Assembly (NCBI GenBank): GCA_964465735.1
Contig: CAYXKT010000114.1
Location: 1-9,358, forward strand
Direction: 5' to 3'
Length of the DNA: 9,358 bases
Origin: Erginobacter sp964465735
GTDB lineage: Bacteria > Auribacterota > Erginobacteria > Erginobacterales > Erginobacteraceae
In this document: positions 8,135-9,358 of the stretch, one piece after another
Numbering within the stretch: position 1 is the stretch's first letter
Layout: the number at the start of each line of letters is the position of its first letter
The notes under the pieces: model-generated
Seen by the model: only the letters and a program-made list of their open reading frames with translations
What the model was told of the DNA's origin: nothing
Databases searched by the model: none
Program-made: the position numbers and the translations under genes

Positions 8135-8203
8135 CGGGGGTGTTGGAGTAATAAAGTGTTGGGTGAAGAACCCCCGCCGCACCACCACTCCATCACTCCA
8201 ATA
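8135..8203 (+). repeat. Long imperfect hairpin in the mlaE-mlaF spacer
   Basis: 8141-8162 and the reverse complement of 8182-8203 agree at 17 of 22 positions, giving a stem with a loop of about 19 nt. An alternative perfect 7-bp stem is CGGGGGT (8135-8141) with ACCCCCG (8170-8176). The two stems overlap and could compete. No T-run follows either one, so it does not look like a classical terminator. It could be an RNA-processing or stability element that sets different levels for mlaE and mlaF, or merely a folded repeat element. The base pairing is seen in the sequence; the role is inference. Confidence 0.5.
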
Positions 8204-8240
8204 CTCCAGTATTCCGTTCTTCCTGCTCCGCCACTCCATA
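8186..8240 (+). repeat. Degenerate 8-nt periodic repeat (CACTCCAT-type)
   Basis: Successive units are CACTCCAT, CACTCCAA, TACTCCAG, TATTCCGT and TCTTCCTG, then a shortened CTCCGC and another CACTCCAT. The TCC core begins at 8189, 8197, 8205, 8213 and 8221 (exact 8-nt steps), then 8227 and 8235. On the other strand the unit reads TATTGGAG/TGATGGAG. Reading through it gives meaningless peptides rich in His, Pro and Ser, so the open frames here are artefacts. Similar degenerate octamer strings occur between genes in many environmental genomes as I recall; no search was possible. Confidence 0.7.
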
Positions 8241-8278
8241 ACCTTTCTCTACCCCGACTCAACGGAACATAATCAGCT

Positions 8279-9037
8279 ATGCCAACTCCAATCATTGAAG
8301 TTCGAGATCTGAAGGCCGGTTACGGCAGTCTGGTGATCCTGGACGGGATATCTTTTGATATTTATCCGGAGGAGATCCTGATGGTGGTCGGGGGGTCCGG
8401 TTGCGGCAAATCGACCCTCTTGAGAAACCTGGTCGGTCTGCAACGGCCGATGGCCGGCTCGATCTCTTACTGGGGACGAGATATCGCGGAGATGGAGGAG
8501 GACGAACTGGGCCGACTGCTTCATCGGGTCGGTCTCTCCTTTCAGGGAGGGGCGCTCTTCAATTCGATGACTGTGGGGGAGAATGTCGCCCTGCCCCTCG
8601 AGGAGTATGGGATGACCGATCCGGAACAGCTGAGAATCCTCTCCCGGATGAAGCTCAGCCTGGTTGGATTGGGGGATCAGGGCTGGCGGTATCCGGAAGA
8701 ACTCTCCGGGGGGATGAAGAAGCGGGTCGGGTTCGCCCGGGCGATCGCCGCCGAACCCGAGGTGGTCTTCTTTGATGAGCCCTCGGCCGGGCTCGATCCG
8801 ATCACTGGTGCCGGTCTGGATAAGATCATCCTCGACCTGCGGCGATTGATGGGTCTGACGATGGTGGTGGTCACTCACGAGATGGCCTCGATTGAGGCCG
8901 TGGCCGATCGAGTGCTGATGCTCGATGGAAAGAAGATCGTATTTATCGGTACTCTCAAGGAGGCTCAGAATTCCACTCATCCTCGGGTCCGCCAGTTCTT
9001 CCTCCGCCAACCCGACGAGGCCATCGGTATGCGGTGA
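8279..9037 (+). CDS. mlaF: MlaF-type ABC transporter ATPase
   Basis: This is the cytoplasmic ATPase that powers the MlaE-type permease encoded just upstream. At 252 aa it is one nucleotide-binding domain of normal length. The Walker A motif is GGSGCGKST (38-46, catalytic Lys44) and the Q-loop is Gln89 within FQGGALF (88-94), a sequence typical of MlaF-like ATPases. The signature LSGGM is at 142-146, followed by KKRVGFARAI. Walker B is VVFFDEP (162-168; Asp166, Glu167), the D-loop is SAGLDP (169-174) and the switch histidine is His200. All catalytic parts are intact. The start is set by the usual N-terminus (IIEVRDLKAGYG). The ribosome site is poor (GGAA at 8264-8267). Order is mlaE then mlaF, the reverse of E. 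coli mlaFE, with a 212-nt repeat-bearing spacer. No mlaD follows within the window. Confidence 0.93.
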   Translation: MPTPIIEVRDLKAGYGSLVILDGISFDIYPEEILMVVGGSGCGKSTLLRNLVGLQRPMAGSISYWGRDIAEMEEDELGRLLHRVGLSFQGGALFNSMTVGENVALPLEEYGMTDPEQLRILSRMKLSLVGLGDQGWRYPEELSGGMKKRVGFARAIAAEPEVVFFDEPSAGLDPITGAGLDKIILDLRRLMGLTMVVVTHEMASIEAVADRVLMLDGKKIVFIGTLKEAQNSTHPRVRQFFLRQPDEAIGMR

Positions 9038-9056
9038 TCGGGGTAATTGACGAGAT

Positions 9057-9120
9057 AACGGGATATTTCTTCGACAGGATAACAGGATCTACAGGATAGT
9101 ATTGGAGAAAATGATTGGAG
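9057..9120 (+). repeat. ACAGGAT short repeats followed by ATTGGAG units
   Basis: ACAGGAT occurs at 9074-9080, 9082-9088 and 9091-9097 (steps of 8 and 9), with a degenerate unit AACGGGAT at 9057-9064. It runs straight into TATTGGAG at 9100-9107 and ATTGGAG at 9114-9120. TATTGGAG is identical to the reverse complement of 8196-8203 in the mlaE-mlaF spacer, so the two spacers share a repeat word. Confidence 0.6.
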
Positions 9121-9267
9121 GATAGGGGTGTCGATCGGTGAGCGGTTGGACCAGGGAAGATGTTTGAGATTAATCAGCATTGATCCGAGCAATCTGTGGT
9201 TGTTGATGGGGCCGAGGCGGGGGATAAAAAGGCAGTAATTCGTGGAGAAGATTCGCGGTTAATTAAA

Positions 9268-9295
9268 GGGGGCGAGGGGAGGGATTAATTAGGGG
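9268..9295 (+). other. G-rich stretch with four G-runs (possible G-quadruplex)
   Basis: Runs of 5, 4, 3 and 4 G are separated by CGA, A and ATTAATTA. This fits a loose G-quadruplex pattern on the + strand with one long loop. TTAATTA flanks it (9259-9265) and also forms part of the last loop (9285-9291), making a short direct repeat. Folding is inference. Confidence 0.3.
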
Positions 9296-9312
9296 TAAAT
9301 AGAGGATTGCTT

Positions 9313-9358
9313 TTACCTAAATTGAGCGATTCTATGCGGCGAACTGCACCAATCTTTT
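9313..9358 (-). repeat. Right copy of terminal inverted repeat
   Basis: The core is TTACCTAAATTGAGCGATT at 9313-9331, the inverted counterpart of 40-58 with one mismatch. Both copies read outward from the gene cluster starting TTACCTAA. Similarity weakens outward of the core and the copy runs to the last base of the window, so it may be cut off. Confidence 0.7.

Larger units (their letters stand above)
9038..9358. other. Non-coding tail of 321 nt after mlaF
   Basis: No gene is supportable here on either strand. In order it holds ACAGGAT-type repeats (9057-9097), two ATTGGAG units (9101-9107, 9114-9120), a loose run of ATC-led phrases (9172-9199), ATTCGTGG and ATTCGCGG (9238-9245, 9251-9258), a G-rich stretch (9268-9295), and the terminal inverted repeat (9313-9358). 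I found no clear stem followed by a T-run, so the transcript end after mlaF is not identified. Confidence 0.75.

Noticed and set aside
8063..8272. A 69-codon open frame between mlaE and mlaF
   Set aside because: It reads through the hairpin and octamer array and gives a His/Pro/Ser-rich string. No ribosome site and no recognisable fold.
8977..9192. A 71-codon minus-strand open frame over the end of mlaF and the tail
   Set aside because: It is made of repeat phrases and the antisense of the mlaF C-terminus, without any family resemblance.

Overview
The window carries six intact genes, all on the + strand, from a diderm (Gram-negative-type) bacterium with moderately GC-rich DNA. An outer-membrane efflux channel, an RND pump with its adaptor, and a Mla-type lipid ABC transporter all imply two membranes. 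I cannot place the organism more closely. The mosaic intergenic repeats and the STAS-MlaE fusion remind me of uncultured environmental lineages such as Desulfobacterota relatives, but that is an impression from memory, not a demonstration.

Layout: 1-161 is a leader with one copy of a terminal inverted repeat. 162-1619 encodes a TolC/OprM-type outer-membrane lipoprotein. 1654-2790 encodes a lipoprotein periplasmic adaptor. 2791-3034 is a spacer that holds the frameshifted remnant of a four-helix-bundle (S23-like) gene. 3035-6187 encodes an HAE1-type RND permease. 6214-6963 encodes an unassigned multi-pass membrane protein that starts at GTG. 6960-8066 encodes a STAS-MlaE fusion permease. 8067-8278 is a spacer with an octamer-periodic repeat and a long imperfect hairpin. 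8279-9037 encodes the MlaF-type ATPase. 9038-9358 is a 321-nt non-coding tail built of short repeated phrases, a G-rich stretch and the second copy of the terminal inverted repeat.

How the genes work together: the first three genes make a complete tripartite efflux pump (channel, adaptor, proton-driven permease). The RND gene, the unknown membrane protein and mlaE are tightly packed (a 26-nt gap, then a 4-nt ATGA overlap), so pump and lipid-transporter genes are probably co-transcribed. The Mla part has permease, STAS function and ATPase but no MCE-domain (MlaD) gene inside the window. That gene may lie elsewhere, or the system may be unconventional.

Most unusual points: both ends of the window carry the same 19-nt sequence in inverted orientation (18/19 identical), with weaker similarity continuing outward. 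The adaptor-RND spacer contains a decayed gene readable only across three frames. The mlaE-mlaF spacer and the tail share a repeat octamer. I saw no tRNA, rRNA, CRISPR array or intact transposase gene.
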